A stretch of 64,000 bases of DNA from positions 1,054,001-1,118,000 of the forward strand of contig NZ_CP022161.1 in the NCBI RefSeq assembly GCF_002214185.1, given 5' to 3'. How positions within the stretch are numbered: the first letter of the stretch is position 1; the number at the start of each line of letters is the position of its first letter. This DNA comes from Streptomyces capitiformicae (lineage in GTDB: Bacteria; Actinomycetota; Actinomycetes; Streptomycetales; Streptomycetaceae). The position numbers and the translations under genes are program-made. Of this stretch, positions 1 to 8,638 are shown piece by piece. The notes under the pieces were generated by a model, which had not been told where the DNA came from, did not search any database, and was given only the letters and a program-made list of their open reading frames with translations.

Positions 1-55
1 CGACTTCGGCGGCGGAGGCGACTTCGGGGGCGGCGGGGACTTCGGCGGCTTCTGA
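1..55 (+). CDS. C-terminal tail of a glycine-rich protein (partial)
   Basis: Only the last 17 codons and the TGA stop at 53-55 are in the window. They encode a low-complexity tail of Asp-Phe-Gly and Gly-Gly repeats ending in Phe. Tails of this kind close several actinobacterial membrane proteins (TPM/YgcG-like or DUF2207 types), but the domain lies upstream of the window, so no function is assigned. The repeated DFGGGG pattern and the stop codon support a real reading frame. Confidence 0.55.
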   Translation, partial: DFGGGGDFGGGGDFGGF

Positions 56-171
56 ATCCCGGACACGGGAATGGGATGACGGGCACGGGATGACGGGCAC
101 GGGCCCGGCGTGGGAGGCGCCGGGCCCGTGGACGTCGTACGAGGTGATGCCGGACCACGCCGGACCGCGTG

Positions 172-1050
<879 letters not shown>

Positions 1051-1178
1051 TCAATTTCTGTTGCGTGGATTATGTGAACCCTGTGAGTGGCGACACAAGG
1101 GGGCGGATTCAGCCATGCACCTTTGGCTTGAGTGCACGATTACGATCAGACCTCAGGGCTTCGGGGGCAGGGGATCTG

Positions 1179-1679
1179 ATGGGCGGCTTGGCAGGTCTGG
1201 GGCGTCGGGGCGCGCTGGCGCTGGGCGCGGCGACACTACTCGCGGCGTGTACGCCGACCACGAAAAGCACGGATGAGAACACAGTCCGTACGGATTCCGA
1301 ACCGCTGGAACGTCGCTTCACCGAGCTCGGCTCGCTCTCGGACGCTCATTGGCTCGGCTTCGCGCTGGGCGGCGATTCGAGGGTGTCCGCTCCGGGTCCC
1401 ACCGATGTTCGTGTGGTGGGCTTCGCCCGGCTGACGGCGGGTGGCGTCGCCGCCATCGTCGGGGGACGGCAGCGGGGTTTTCAGCGCGAGACGCCGAGCA
1501 AGCCACCGGAAACTCTCGCGCAGTTCACGCCCAAGAGCGCCAGGTGGGTCCGAAGCGAGTCCTTCGACCGTGAGGTGACGGGCGGGACGTATTCGGGCGC
1601 GTTCTATTTCGACCCGAGTGGGGACTGGGTCTACTTCGACACGATCAATCCCGAAGTCGTCTCCAGCTCCGGACCGTGA
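1179..1679 (+). CDS. Putative lipoprotein of unknown function
   Basis: A 166-residue protein starting at ATG 1179. Its N-terminus has two arginines, a hydrophobic stretch and the lipobox LLAAC with the lipidated Cys at residue 24, so it is predicted to be a membrane-anchored lipoprotein. The twin Arg followed by GALALG could also fit Tat export. The mature part is soluble, with no repeats, extra membrane segments or recognised domain. A GTG at 1065 in the same frame would put 38 extra residues ahead of the signal and is unlikely. It is read away from the trypsin gene, and about 220 bp lie between the two starts. No function is proposed. Confidence 0.7.
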   Translation: MGGLAGLGRRGALALGAATLLAACTPTTKSTDENTVRTDSEPLERRFTELGSLSDAHWLGFALGGDSRVSAPGPTDVRVVGFARLTAGGVAAIVGGRQRGFQRETPSKPPETLAQFTPKSARWVRSESFDREVTGGTYSGAFYFDPSGDWVYFDTINPEVVSSSGP

Positions 1680-1680
1680 T

Positions 1681-1827
1681 CGCGTCCTGGCTCGGCCCCG
1701 GACGGGACCTGGGAGTCGCGGATGTGAACGGCGGAGCCGAGGGGCGGCGACCTCGACGCAGTCGCCGCCTTGGCTGCCGCTGTAGCTGGACTTGAACCGC
1801 GCAAGGTCGGCCGAGCGATCGTGCCGC
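1681..1827 (-). pseudogene. Frameshifted DUF397 remnant
   Basis: On the minus strand one frame reads DLARFKSSYSGSQGGDCVEV (1810 down to about 1750), a near-perfect first half of DUF397, a 60-80 residue domain common in Streptomyces and usually paired with an XRE-type regulator. The expected second half, VHIRDSQVPSG, follows in another frame at about 1722-1690. The normal end of the domain is missing and the reading runs on into unrelated sequence. There is no start codon just upstream, because a stop precedes the domain in its frame, and no adjacent XRE gene. I read it as a decayed relic. Confidence 0.65.
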
Positions 1828-1959
1828 GTTCACCCACTGCTCGAGCGGCTCCGCCACACCGAGGCCCTGCTCGCTGAGCGAGGAGTCGACACCGTACGCG
1901 GCGAGTGGGTCGGGGAAAACCATGTTGGCCGATGCCGCATTCGTACGCACAATGGCCCG

Positions 1960-2835
1960 GTGCCTGAGATCACCGTCGAACTCGTACGCGCACTGATCGC
2001 CGACCAGTTCCCCGAGTGGGCAGACCTCCCGGTCGGACCCGTCGAGCGGCAGGGGTGGGACAACCGCACCTTCCGGCTCGGCGACGAGCTGACCGTTCGG
2101 CTGCCGAGCGCGGAGGGGTATGCGGCGGCCGTGGCGAAGGAGGACCGCTGTCTGCCCGGTCTGGCCGGGCATCTGTCGCTGCCGGTGCCGGAACCGGTCG
2201 CTGTCGGGCGGCCGGCGGCGGGCTATCCGTTCCCGTGGTCGGTGCGCAGGTGGCTTCAGGGGGAGACGGTCGAGGCCTCGGCCGACATCGATCGCGTCCG
2301 ACTCGCCCGCGATCTCGGCGACTTCCTGACCGAGCTGCGCCAGGCTCCCGTAGGGCGGGGCCCGGCCGCCGGGCTGCACTCGTACTACCGCGGCTGCCAC
2401 CCCAGCGTGTACGGCGACCAGGTCGAGGAGGCCCTGGAGAGGCTCGACGGTGTCGTCGACGCGGCCGCCTGCCGGGCCGTGTGGTCGGACGCGTTGACGT
2501 CGGCCTGGCCGTCGGCGCCGACCTGGTTCCACGGTGACGTCGCCGTCGGGAACCTGCTCGCCACCGACGGGGCACTCTCCGCCGTCATCGATTTCGGCAC
2601 GTGTGGCGTCGGCGACCCCGCCTGCGATCTCGTCATCGCCTGGAACTACTTCGCCGGCGAGGAGCGGAAGGTCTTCCGGGAGGCCGTCGGGCTGCCTGAC
2701 GACGCCTGGCGGCGAGGGCGCGGCTGGGCGATGTGGAAGGCGCTGATCTGCATGGCGGGGCTGGCCGCTCCGGATACGGAGGGCGTTCAGGCCCGCGTGC
2801 TGGTCCAGGTGCTGGAGGATCCGGTCGCCGTATAG
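1960..2835 (+). CDS. Aminoglycoside phosphotransferase (APH)-family kinase
   Basis: A protein-kinase-like phosphotransferase of about 291 residues. The catalytic loop TWFHGDVAVGNLL gives the HGD Asp and downstream Asn, and the metal-binding loop is VIDFGTCGVGDPACDL. The N-lobe includes LTVRLPS. Family members start near an ITVELVRALIADQFPEW-type helix, so I chose the GTG at 1960. The frame is open back to 1792, but that stretch overlaps the DUF397 relic and is not family-like. Homologues are often annotated as resistance enzymes, but nothing here shows the substrate, which may be a metabolite. The YdeI-like gene follows 38 bp later. Confidence 0.82.
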   Translation: MPEITVELVRALIADQFPEWADLPVGPVERQGWDNRTFRLGDELTVRLPSAEGYAAAVAKEDRCLPGLAGHLSLPVPEPVAVGRPAAGYPFPWSVRRWLQGETVEASADIDRVRLARDLGDFLTELRQAPVGRGPAAGLHSYYRGCHPSVYGDQVEEALERLDGVVDAAACRAVWSDALTSAWPSAPTWFHGDVAVGNLLATDGALSAVIDFGTCGVGDPACDLVIAWNYFAGEERKVFREAVGLPDDAWRRGRGWAMWKALICMAGLAAPDTEGVQARVLVQVLEDPVAV

Positions 2836-2873
2836 GACAGATGCTGGCCCATCTGCTACCTAATGTGACTTCC

Positions 2874-3488
2874 ATGGCCACTCCTGAAGCCGCCGATGTG
2901 CGAGCGTTCCCGGATGTCGACCACCTCGACACCTGGCTCACCGCCCACCCCGCCCCGCACCCCGGTCTGTGGGTGAAGGTCGCCAAGAAAGGGACCGGTA
3001 TCCCTTCCGTCAGCGCGGGTGACGTCAACGACGCCGCACTCTGCCACGGCTGGATCACCGGTCACCGGCGGCGGCTCGACGAGGCGTACTACCTGCAACG
3101 GATCACACCGCGCAGGCCGCGCAGCGACTGGTCGATGGTGAATGTGCGGAGGGTCGAGGAGCTCACCGCCGCCGGGCGGATGCGGCCCGGCGGGCTCGCG
3201 GAGGTGGACGCGGCCAAGGCGGACGGGCGGTGGGCGGCGGCGTACGAGTCGCAGAAAGAGGCCGGCGTGCCGGAGGATCTGGCGGCGGCCCTGGAACGCA
3301 GCCCCGCGGCCGCGCGGGAATTCCAGCGCCTCGGGAAGACGGACCGATATCTCGTCGTCCTCGGCCTGCTGAAGGCCCGCACAGCACGCACCCGCGTCGC
3401 CCGGCTTGAGAAAGCCGTGGCCAGGCTGGAAGCCGAGGGCCACCCGCGACAACCGATCGAGGTCAGCTCCCCGCCGAGTAACACCTGA
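2874..3488 (+). CDS. YdeI/OmpD-associated (OmdA) family protein
   Basis: A 204-residue soluble protein. The N-terminal half (about residues 1-110) has the YdeI pattern: a substrate-binding-like core with KVAKKGTGIPSV, a DALCHGWI-like segment and the ITPRRPRSDWSMVN motif. The C-terminal half (about 110-195) is helical and ends in an Arg/Lys-rich helix. Some family members affect bacteriocin or antimicrobial-peptide sensitivity, but the biochemical role is unknown. I chose the ATG at 2874 because MATPEA begins the family alignment. An in-frame ATG lies at 2841. The 3' end overlaps the convergent acetyltransferase gene by 26 bp. Confidence 0.8.
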   Translation: MATPEAADVRAFPDVDHLDTWLTAHPAPHPGLWVKVAKKGTGIPSVSAGDVNDAALCHGWITGHRRRLDEAYYLQRITPRRPRSDWSMVNVRRVEELTAAGRMRPGGLAEVDAAKADGRWAAAYESQKEAGVPEDLAAALERSPAAAREFQRLGKTDRYLVVLGLLKARTARTRVARLEKAVARLEAEGHPRQPIEVSSPPSNT

Positions 3489-3996
3489 TCGTCACCGGGC
3501 TCTGGTCCGCGCCCCACCGTTGCTCGACCGTGGCCAGCAACTCCCAGCCCAGCCGCTCGTACAGCGCGGCCGCGGCCGTGTCCGTCGCCACCACGTCGAG
3601 CACCGGGTGCAGACCCAGCCCCCGCGCTTCGGCCACCGCCCGGTCCATCAGCAGCGAGCCGATCCCGTGCCCCCGCGCCCACGGGGCGACGAACAGCCGG
3701 CTGACCACGGCGGTCGCCTCGACGGCCGTACCCGTACGCGCACTCCACAGCCCCGGCGCCGAGTCTCCCGCCTCGCTCGCGCACAGCCCGACATGGCCCG
3801 CGACCCGGCCGTCCGACTCCGCCACCCAGGCCGCCATGAGCGACGGCGGCGACAGCCAATCGCCGGGGGAGGGCGGCCAGTTCACCGGGTAGCCGTCGCG
3901 CTCGTGGACCTCGGCGAGCGCTCGGACGCACTCGTCGAGGTCACGATCACTTCGCTGCCGGACTCGAGCAGCGGGCTTCCCGTCACGCAGGATCAA
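3463..3996 (-). CDS. GNAT-family N-acetyltransferase
   Basis: Predicted acetyl-CoA-dependent N-acetyltransferase of about 177 residues. The GNAT fold shows in the VAGHVGL strand, the VSRLFVAPWARGHGIGSLLM segment with the acetyl-CoA-binding R/Q-x-x-G-x-G/A loop (ARGHGIG), and the C-terminal AAALYERLGWELL motif. I chose TTG 3996 because it overlaps the TGA of the upstream yceI-like gene, which suggests translational coupling, and because reading further upstream gives Gly/Arg-rich sequence unlike GNATs. The acceptor substrate cannot be told. The 3' end overlaps the YdeI-like gene on the other strand. Confidence 0.85.
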   Translation of the reverse strand: MILRDGKPAARVRQRSDRDLDECVRALAEVHERDGYPVNWPPSPGDWLSPPSLMAAWVAESDGRVAGHVGLCASEAGDSAPGLWSARTGTAVEATAVVSRLFVAPWARGHGIGSLLMDRAVAEARGLGLHPVLDVVATDTAAAALYERLGWELLATVEQRWGADQSPVTIRCYSAGS

Positions 3997-4550
3997 CCGG
4001 CGTCCCGGATCGCCGAGATGTCGAAGTTCAGCTTGATCTTGTCGGACACCAGCACCCCGCCCGTCTCCAGCGCCGCGTTCCACGTCAGACCCCACTCGGA
4101 GCGCAGGATCTCCGCCTTGCCCTCGAAACCCACGCGCTCGTTGCCGAAGGGGTCCTTGGCGGCGCCGTTGAACTCCAGGTCGATGGTGAGCGGCTTGGTG
4201 GTGCCGAGGATGGAGAGGTCGCCGGTGATGCGGTAGTCGTCGCCGCCCAGGGCCTCCGCCTTGGTCGAACGGAAGGTCATCATCGGGAACTCGTCGGTCT
4301 TGAAGAAGTCCGCGCTCTTCAGATGGCCGTCACGGTCGGCGTTGCCCGTGTCGATGCTGTCCATCTTGACGTCGATCGAGGCGGTGGACCGGGACGGGTC
4401 CGTGCCGTCGAGGTGCAGGCTGCCGGAGAAGTCGAGGAAGCCGCCCTTGACGTTGGTGACCATGGCGTGGCGGACCACGAAGCCGATGGTCGTGTGGGAC
4501 GCGTCGATCGTGTAGTCGCCGGTCAGCGCGGCCTGCTCGGGGGTGCCCAT
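3993..4550 (-). CDS. YceI-family lipid-binding protein
   Basis: A 185-residue YceI protein. The family forms a lipocalin-like barrel that binds polyisoprenoids or other lipids. Visible family features are the opening strand GDYTIDASHTTIGFVVRHAM, the DGHLKSADFF segment, and the end strands TGDLSILGTTKPLTIDLEF and WGLTWNAALETGGVLVSDKI. No signal peptide is present, so it is probably cytoplasmic, unlike many proteobacterial members. It is the first gene of a two-gene unit with the GNAT gene (TTGA overlap). Just upstream lie repeated GTTCAACGA-type sequences that may be operators. Confidence 0.93.
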   Translation of the reverse strand: MGTPEQAALTGDYTIDASHTTIGFVVRHAMVTNVKGGFLDFSGSLHLDGTDPSRSTASIDVKMDSIDTGNADRDGHLKSADFFKTDEFPMMTFRSTKAEALGGDDYRITGDLSILGTTKPLTIDLEFNGAAKDPFGNERVGFEGKAEILRSEWGLTWNAALETGGVLVSDKIKLNFDISAIRDAG

Positions 4551-4960
4551 GACGTGCTCCTTCGGTGAGGTGGTTCAACGACTGGTGAGGTGGTTCAACG
4601 ACGGCCCAGGTCGCGCCGCCGAAGTTCGTTCAATCTTCAACGAAGTGAACACGGCTCACCGTAGGTCTATTCCGTCCGAGTTTCAACCTTGTCGCTTCCG
4701 TGATCGCCGAGTCGCGCAATGTTGATCTTCAGGGTGTGTGGGTACGCCGTCGGGCCGTACCGATACCCTCCGCATGAGCGAACGCCGCGCACGGGCCGGG
4801 GCCGACCGGGATTGTGCGACCCCTACAAGCCCCATACCCCCTGAGCAGTCGGTTCGCCTGCATGGCGGGACGATTCTGTTCAGTGGTACCAGGAAAACAC
4901 CCCGGAGACTGTACGGAGTCGACGGACCGGTTTGCTCGCTCGGCTTCGTAAGGTCGCTAC
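4551..4960. promoter_or_regulatory. Divergent intergenic region between yceI-like gene and accB
   Basis: About 410 bp serve two divergent transcripts. On the yceI side, besides the tandem repeats, positions 4628-4650 form an imperfect dyad with outer half-sites GTTCA and TGAAC, a plausible operator for a MarR- or TetR-sized repressor. The accB side (4700-4960) has no convincing promoter hexamers. A 66-79 codon frame (4738 or 4774 to 4977) crosses the accB start but has no family resemblance and is not called. Confidence 0.4.
4564..4602. repeat. Two tandem 20-bp direct repeats upstream of the yceI-like gene
   Basis: GGTGAGGTGGTTCAACGAC occurs at 4564-4582 and again at 4584-4602, a perfect 19-bp match at a 20-bp period. 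It lies just upstream of the start codon at 4550. The core GTTCAACGA recurs in altered form at about 4628-4645. The copies could be operators or a small local duplication. Confidence 0.85.
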
Positions 4961-6544
4961 ATGACCGTTTTGGATGAGGCGCCGGGTGAGCCGACGGACG
5001 CGCGCGGGCGAGTGGCAGAACTGCACGAGATTCGTGCGCAGGCGATCGCCGGCCCCAGCGAGAAGGCGACCGAGGCGCAGCACGCCAAGGGCAAGCTGAC
5101 CTCCCGGGAGCGCATCGAGCTGCTGCTGGACCCGGGCTCCTTCAACGAGGTCGAGCAGCTGCGCCGGCACCGGGCCACCGGGTTCGGTCTGGAGGCCAAG
5201 AAGCCGTACACCGACGGTGTCGTCACCGGCTGGGGCACGGTGGAGGGCCGTACGGTCTTCGTCTACGCCCATGACTTCCGCATCTTCGGCGGCGCCCTCG
5301 GCGAGGCCCACGCCACGAAGATCCACAAGATCATGGACATGGCCATCGCGGCCGGGGCCCCGCTGGTGTCGCTCAACGACGGTGCGGGCGCCCGTATCCA
5401 GGAGGGCGTCTCGGCCCTCGCCGGCTACGGCGGCATCTTCCAGCGCAACACTCGGGCGTCCGGTGTCATCCCGCAGATCTCCGTGATGCTCGGCCCGTGC
5501 GCCGGCGGCGCGGCCTACAGCCCCGCCCTCACGGACTTCGTCTTCATGGTCCGCGAGACCTCGCAGATGTTCATCACCGGCCCGGACGTCGTCAAGGCGG
5601 TCACCGGTGAGGAGATCACCCAGAACGGCCTCGGCGGCGCCGATGTGCACGCCGAGACCAGCGGTGTGGCCCACTTCGCGTACGACGACGAGGAGACCTG
5701 CATCGCCGAGGTGCGCTACCTCCTGTCGATGCTCCCGCAGAACAACAGGGAGAACCCGCCGCGCGTGGAGGCCTCCGACGCGGTGGACCGCCGCAGCGAG
5801 GTCCTCCTGGACCTCGTCCCGGCGGACGGCAACCGGCCGTACGACATGGCCAAGGTCATCGAGGAGATCGTCGACGACGGCGACTACCTCGAGGTCCACG
5901 AGCGCTGGGCCCGCAACATCATCTGCGCCCTCGGCCGTCTCGACGGCCAGGTGGTCGGCATCGTCGCCAACCAGCCGCAGACGCTGGCCGGTGTCCTGGA
6001 CATCGAGGCCAGCGAAAAGGCCGCCCGCTTCGTGCAGATGTGCGACGCCTTCAACATCCCGATCGTCACTCTTCTGGACGTACCCGGCTTCCTCCCGGGC
6101 GTCGACCAGGAGCACGGTGGGATCATCCGCCACGGCGCGAAGCTGTTGTACGCCTACTGCAACGCGACCGTGCCCCGGATCTCCCTGATCCTGCGGAAGG
6201 CGTACGGAGGTGCTTACATCGTCATGGACAGCCAGTCGATCGGGGCGGACCTCACGTACGCGTGGCCGACCAACGAAATCGCCGTGATGGGCGCCGAGGG
6301 TGCCGCCAACGTCATCTTCCGACGGCAGATCGCCGACGCCGAGGATCCCGAGGCGATGCGGGTCCGGATGGTCAAGGAGTACAAGGCCGAGCTGATGCAC
6401 CCGTACTACGCGGCCGAACGCGGCCTCGTGGACGACGTGATCGATCCCGCGGACACCCGCGCGGTCCTCATCCGCTCCCTCGCGATGCTCCACACCAAGC
6501 ACGCCGACCTGCCCTCCCGCAAGCACGGCAACCCGCCCCAGTAA
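4961..6544 (+). CDS. accB: Acyl-CoA carboxylase carboxyltransferase (beta) subunit
   Basis: A 527-residue biotin-dependent carboxyltransferase. It moves the carboxyl group from biotin on the alpha subunit to acetyl- or propionyl-CoA, making malonyl- or methylmalonyl-CoA for fatty-acid and polyketide synthesis. Two crotonase-fold halves are visible. The N half (about 1-260) has YAHDFRIFGGALGEAH and the oxyanion loop MLGPCAGGAAYSPAL. The C half has LLDVPGFLPGVDQEHGGII and LILRKAYGGAYIVM. Length matches actinobacterial PccB/AccB. The small epsilon gene follows 57 bp downstream as in S. coelicolor accB-accE, whereas pccB lies elsewhere, so the accB name rests mainly on neighbourhood. The alpha subunit is not in the window. 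Confidence 0.93.
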   Translation: MTVLDEAPGEPTDARGRVAELHEIRAQAIAGPSEKATEAQHAKGKLTSRERIELLLDPGSFNEVEQLRRHRATGFGLEAKKPYTDGVVTGWGTVEGRTVFVYAHDFRIFGGALGEAHATKIHKIMDMAIAAGAPLVSLNDGAGARIQEGVSALAGYGGIFQRNTRASGVIPQISVMLGPCAGGAAYSPALTDFVFMVRETSQMFITGPDVVKAVTGEEITQNGLGGADVHAETSGVAHFAYDDEETCIAEVRYLLSMLPQNNRENPPRVEASDAVDRRSEVLLDLVPADGNRPYDMAKVIEEIVDDGDYLEVHERWARNIICALGRLDGQVVGIVANQPQTLAGVLDIEASEKAARFVQMCDAFNIPIVTLLDVPGFLPGVDQEHGGIIRHGAKLLYAYCNATVPRISLILRKAYGGAYIVMDSQSIGADLTYAWPTNEIAVMGAEGAANVIFRRQIADAEDPEAMRVRMVKEYKAELMHPYYAAERGLVDDVIDPADTRAVLIRSLAMLHTKHADLPSRKHGNPPQ

Positions 6545-6601
6545 CCCAGCGGATCCCTCTCGGTACCCCTGCGGAAACCTCGTCCCTGGAGACTGACACC
6601 C

Positions 6602-6796
6602 ATGAACCTGCCTGACATTCGCGTCGAGAAGGGCCACGCCGAGCCGGAGGAAGTGGCCGCGATCACCGCGCTGCTCCTCGCCCGCGCCGCCGCCCAGCCC
6701 TCCGAGACCACCCCGGCCCACCGAGGCCGCGCCCGCGCCGGCTGGCGCCGCCTGGAGCGTGAGCCGGGCTTCCGGGCACCCCACAGCTGGCGCTGA
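6602..6796 (+). CDS. accE: Acyl-CoA carboxylase epsilon subunit
   Basis: A 64-residue protein matching the actinobacterial acyl-CoA carboxylase epsilon family. The N-terminal IRVEKGHAEPEEVAAITALL helix binds the beta subunit, a short Ala/Arg linker follows, and the end is FRAPHSWR, the conserved C-terminal motif. Epsilon subunits stabilise the alpha-beta holoenzyme and raise its activity. It lies 57 bp after accB on the same strand and is followed directly by a strong terminator, closing the operon. Confidence 0.92.
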   Translation: MNLPDIRVEKGHAEPEEVAAITALLLARAAAQPSETTPAHRGRARAGWRRLEREPGFRAPHSWR

Positions 6797-6807
6797 GCCT
6801 TGTCTTG

Positions 6808-6840
6808 AAAGGGCCCCTTCCTGACGGGAAGGGGCCCTTT
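6808..6840 (+). terminator. Terminator after accBE
   Basis: A perfect 14-bp inverted repeat: AAAGGGGCC-type left arm at 6808-6821 and its complement at 6827-6840, with a five-base loop. It starts 12 bp after the accE stop. The A-run on the left and T-run on the right would make it work on either strand. Confidence 0.85.
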
Positions 6841-6937
6841 CGTATGTGTGTCGGCTGCGGGTGAGTGGGGGCTGGTCGCAACGACGAAGCACTCGTAGCC
6901 ACCAATGCGCCTCAGAAGAATGGTGTGTGGCAAAAAG

Positions 6938-6970
6938 AAGGGGCGCCCTCCAAGAAGAAGGGCGCCCCTT
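6938..6970 (-). terminator. Terminator after the cvn2 operon
   Basis: Inverted repeat AAGGGGCGCCC (6938-6948) and GGGCGCCCCTT (6960-6970) with an 11-base loop, lying just beyond the minus-strand cvnD stop at 6985. The A-run at 6932-6936 reads as a U-tract on the minus strand. Together with the accBE terminator it insulates two convergent operons. Confidence 0.8.
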
Positions 6971-6984
6971 ACTTGCTTACCTAC

Positions 6985-7566
6985 TCACCGAAGGCGGGCC
7001 ATCAGCGCATGCTCGACCAACGTGATCAGGGCCGACTTCGCGTCCGCCCGATGCCGCGCGTCCGTCGTGATGATCGGAGTGTCGGGCCCGATCTGGAGCG
7101 CTTCCCGGACTTCGTCCGGGTTGTACGGCTGCTGGCCGTCGAAGCCGTTCAACGCGATCACGAAGGGCAGGCCGCTGTTCTCGAAGTAGTCGACGGCCGG
7201 GAAGCAGTCCGCGAGCCGACGGGTGTCGACGAGGACGATCGCGCCGATGGCGCCGCGCACGAGGTCGTCCCACATGAACCAGAAGCGATCCTGACCGGGG
7301 GTGCCGAACAGGTACAGGATCAGGTCCTGGTCCAGGGTGATACGGCCGAAGTCCATGGCGACGGTCGTCGTCGTCTTGTCTCCGGTGTGGGTGAGGTCGT
7401 CGATGCCCGCCGACGCGGACGTCATGACGGCCTCGGTACGCAGCGGGTTGATCTCCGAGACGGCCCCGACGAACGTGGTCTTGCCCACGCCGAAGCCACC
7501 CGCCACCACGATCTTCGCTGAGGTGGTGGAGCGGGAAGGACCGCCGCTAGAGCTTGCGAAGTCCAC
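6985..7566 (-). CDS. cvnD2: Conservon small GTP-binding protein CvnD
   Basis: A 193-residue Ras-like GTPase, the fourth member of a conservon. G1/P-loop GGFGVGKTTFVG lies near residue 24, followed by switch I with conserved Thr. G3 is FGTPGQDRFWFMW, with Pro-Gly-Gln in place of the usual Ala-Gly. G4 is LNGFD in place of NKxD, as is typical of CvnD proteins. In S. coelicolor such proteins form membrane-linked complexes with CvnA, CvnB and CvnC that affect development and secondary metabolism. The GTG start overlaps the end of cvnC by 20 bp. The protein is almost identical to the CvnD at 12278-12853. Confidence 0.93.
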   Translation of the reverse strand: MDFASSSGGPSRSTTSAKIVVAGGFGVGKTTFVGAVSEINPLRTEAVMTSASAGIDDLTHTGDKTTTTVAMDFGRITLDQDLILYLFGTPGQDRFWFMWDDLVRGAIGAIVLVDTRRLADCFPAVDYFENSGLPFVIALNGFDGQQPYNPDEVREALQIGPDTPIITTDARHRADAKSALITLVEHALMARLR

Positions 7567-8116
7567 TGAGCACCCTTTCGAGCAGTGTCACGTCTGGCTG
7601 ACCGCCGGCGCTCTCGTCGCCGCCGGGCTGATGGATGGCGACCAGGCCCGCCTCCGCCAAGTCGGCGACGAGGATCCTGGCCACGCCGAGGGGGATGGTC
7701 AGGAGCGCCGAGATTTCGGCGACCGACTTGATCTCTCGGCAGAGGTTGCAGATCCGCTGATGCTCGGGCAACTGGCCCTGCATCTGGTGCGGCTGCGCGG
7801 TGGTGTGTACCAGCGCCTCGATGGCGAGCTGGTAGCGCGGCCTGGTGCGGCCGCCCGTCATGGCGTACGGGCGCACCAGGGGGTTGCTCGCCGCCCCGGC
7901 GGGCGACGGCTCGGGGGCGCGGCGCTGCGGCTGCACGGGCTGGATGCGCGGCGCCGGCGGTTGGTCGTACGGTGAAGGGCCGGGGCCCTGCGGTGCGTAC
8001 GGCTGCTGGCGGCTCGGTGCGGAGGGGAAGTTGTATCGGTTCTGGTCACCCTGGCCCGGCCCCTGGCCAGGGTAGGACCAGTTGCCCGACGATGAACCGC
8101 CTGGGGGTGTTGCCAC
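7547..8116 (-). CDS. cvnC2: Conservon DUF742 protein CvnC
   Basis: DUF742 protein, third gene of the conservon. The first 80 or so residues are a Gly/Pro/Gln/Tyr-rich disordered extension. The DUF742 winged-helix-like domain runs from VRPYAMTGGRTRPRYQLAIE to LERVLSGLRKL and includes EHQRICNLCREIKSVAEISALL. I chose GTG 8116 because a GGAGGAGAG Shine-Dalgarno sits just upstream; an ATG at 8149 would add 11 residues. Its paralogue at 12834-13232 lacks the long N-terminal extension. CvnC interacts with the other Cvn proteins. Translation is coupled to cvnD. Confidence 0.9.
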   Translation of the reverse strand: MATPPGGSSSGNWSYPGQGPGQGDQNRYNFPSAPSRQQPYAPQGPGPSPYDQPPAPRIQPVQPQRRAPEPSPAGAASNPLVRPYAMTGGRTRPRYQLAIEALVHTTAQPHQMQGQLPEHQRICNLCREIKSVAEISALLTIPLGVARILVADLAEAGLVAIHQPGGDESAGGQPDVTLLERVLSGLRKL

Positions 8117-8214
8117 GTTCTCTCCTCCTCCGACTGTGCTGGCATCCATGGCTCATTGGAAGCCGCGTCCCGAAACCTTACGGCCCCGGGACGCCAAAAC
8201 GCACCGTCTGTCTG

Positions 8215-8628
8215 TTAGTTGAGCAGGCTGCCCTGGAGCTCCGCACGCAGATCGGGCGTCAGGACGGTGCCGGCGCGGTCCACCAGAAGTGCCATCTCGT
8301 ACCCAATGAGACCGATGTCCGCCTCCGGGTGTGCGAGAACGGCGAGCGAGGAACCGTCGGAGATGGACATGATGAAGAGGAATCCCCGCTCCATCTCCAC
8401 AACCGTCTGATTGACGCTGCCACCCTCGAAAATTCGGGAGGCACCCGCGGTCAGAGAAGTAAGACCCGACGCTACGGCCGCCAGCTGGTCGGCGCGGTCG
8501 CGCGGGAACCCTTCGGACATCGCCAGAAGGAGTCCGTCGGCGGAGACCACCACCGTGTGCGACACCCCGGGGGTGTTGTCCACGAAATTGGTGATCAACC
8601 AGTTCAGGTTCTGTGCCGCCTGGCTCAT
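8215..8628 (-). CDS. cvnB2: Conservon roadblock/LC7 protein CvnB
   Basis: A 137-residue roadblock/LC7-domain protein. These dimeric modules act as partners and regulators of MglA/Ras-like GTPases, here presumably CvnD. The whole chain is the domain: FVDNTPGVSHTVVVSADGLL, DRADQLAAVASGLTSL, then SDGSSLAVLAHPEADIG. ATG 8628 (MSQAAQNLNWL) is favoured because the paralogous copy has the same opening; a GTG at 8637 is possible. It starts 10 bp after the cvnA stop, so it is cotranscribed. About 100 bp separate it from cvnC. Confidence 0.93.
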   Translation of the reverse strand: MSQAAQNLNWLITNFVDNTPGVSHTVVVSADGLLLAMSEGFPRDRADQLAAVASGLTSLTAGASRIFEGGSVNQTVVEMERGFLFIMSISDGSSLAVLAHPEADIGLIGYEMALLVDRAGTVLTPDLRAELQGSLLN

Positions 8629-8638
8629 CGGGCTCACA

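Noticed and set aside
1960..2835. APH-family gene considered as an antibiotic resistance determinant
   Set aside because: Only the generic kinase motifs are visible; no biosynthetic or mobile context and no basis for naming a drug substrate.
4564..4602. Two 20-bp direct repeats considered as the start of a CRISPR or phage attachment site
   Set aside because: Only two adjacent copies without spacers, no tRNA or integrase nearby.
4738..4977. 79-codon frame overlapping the accB start
   Set aside because: No ribosome-binding site, no family resemblance, and it overlaps the well-supported accB start; treated as promoter region.
4880..6892. 670-codon minus-strand frame opposite accB
   Set aside because: Shadow of accB; no motifs, and accB on the plus strand is unmistakable.
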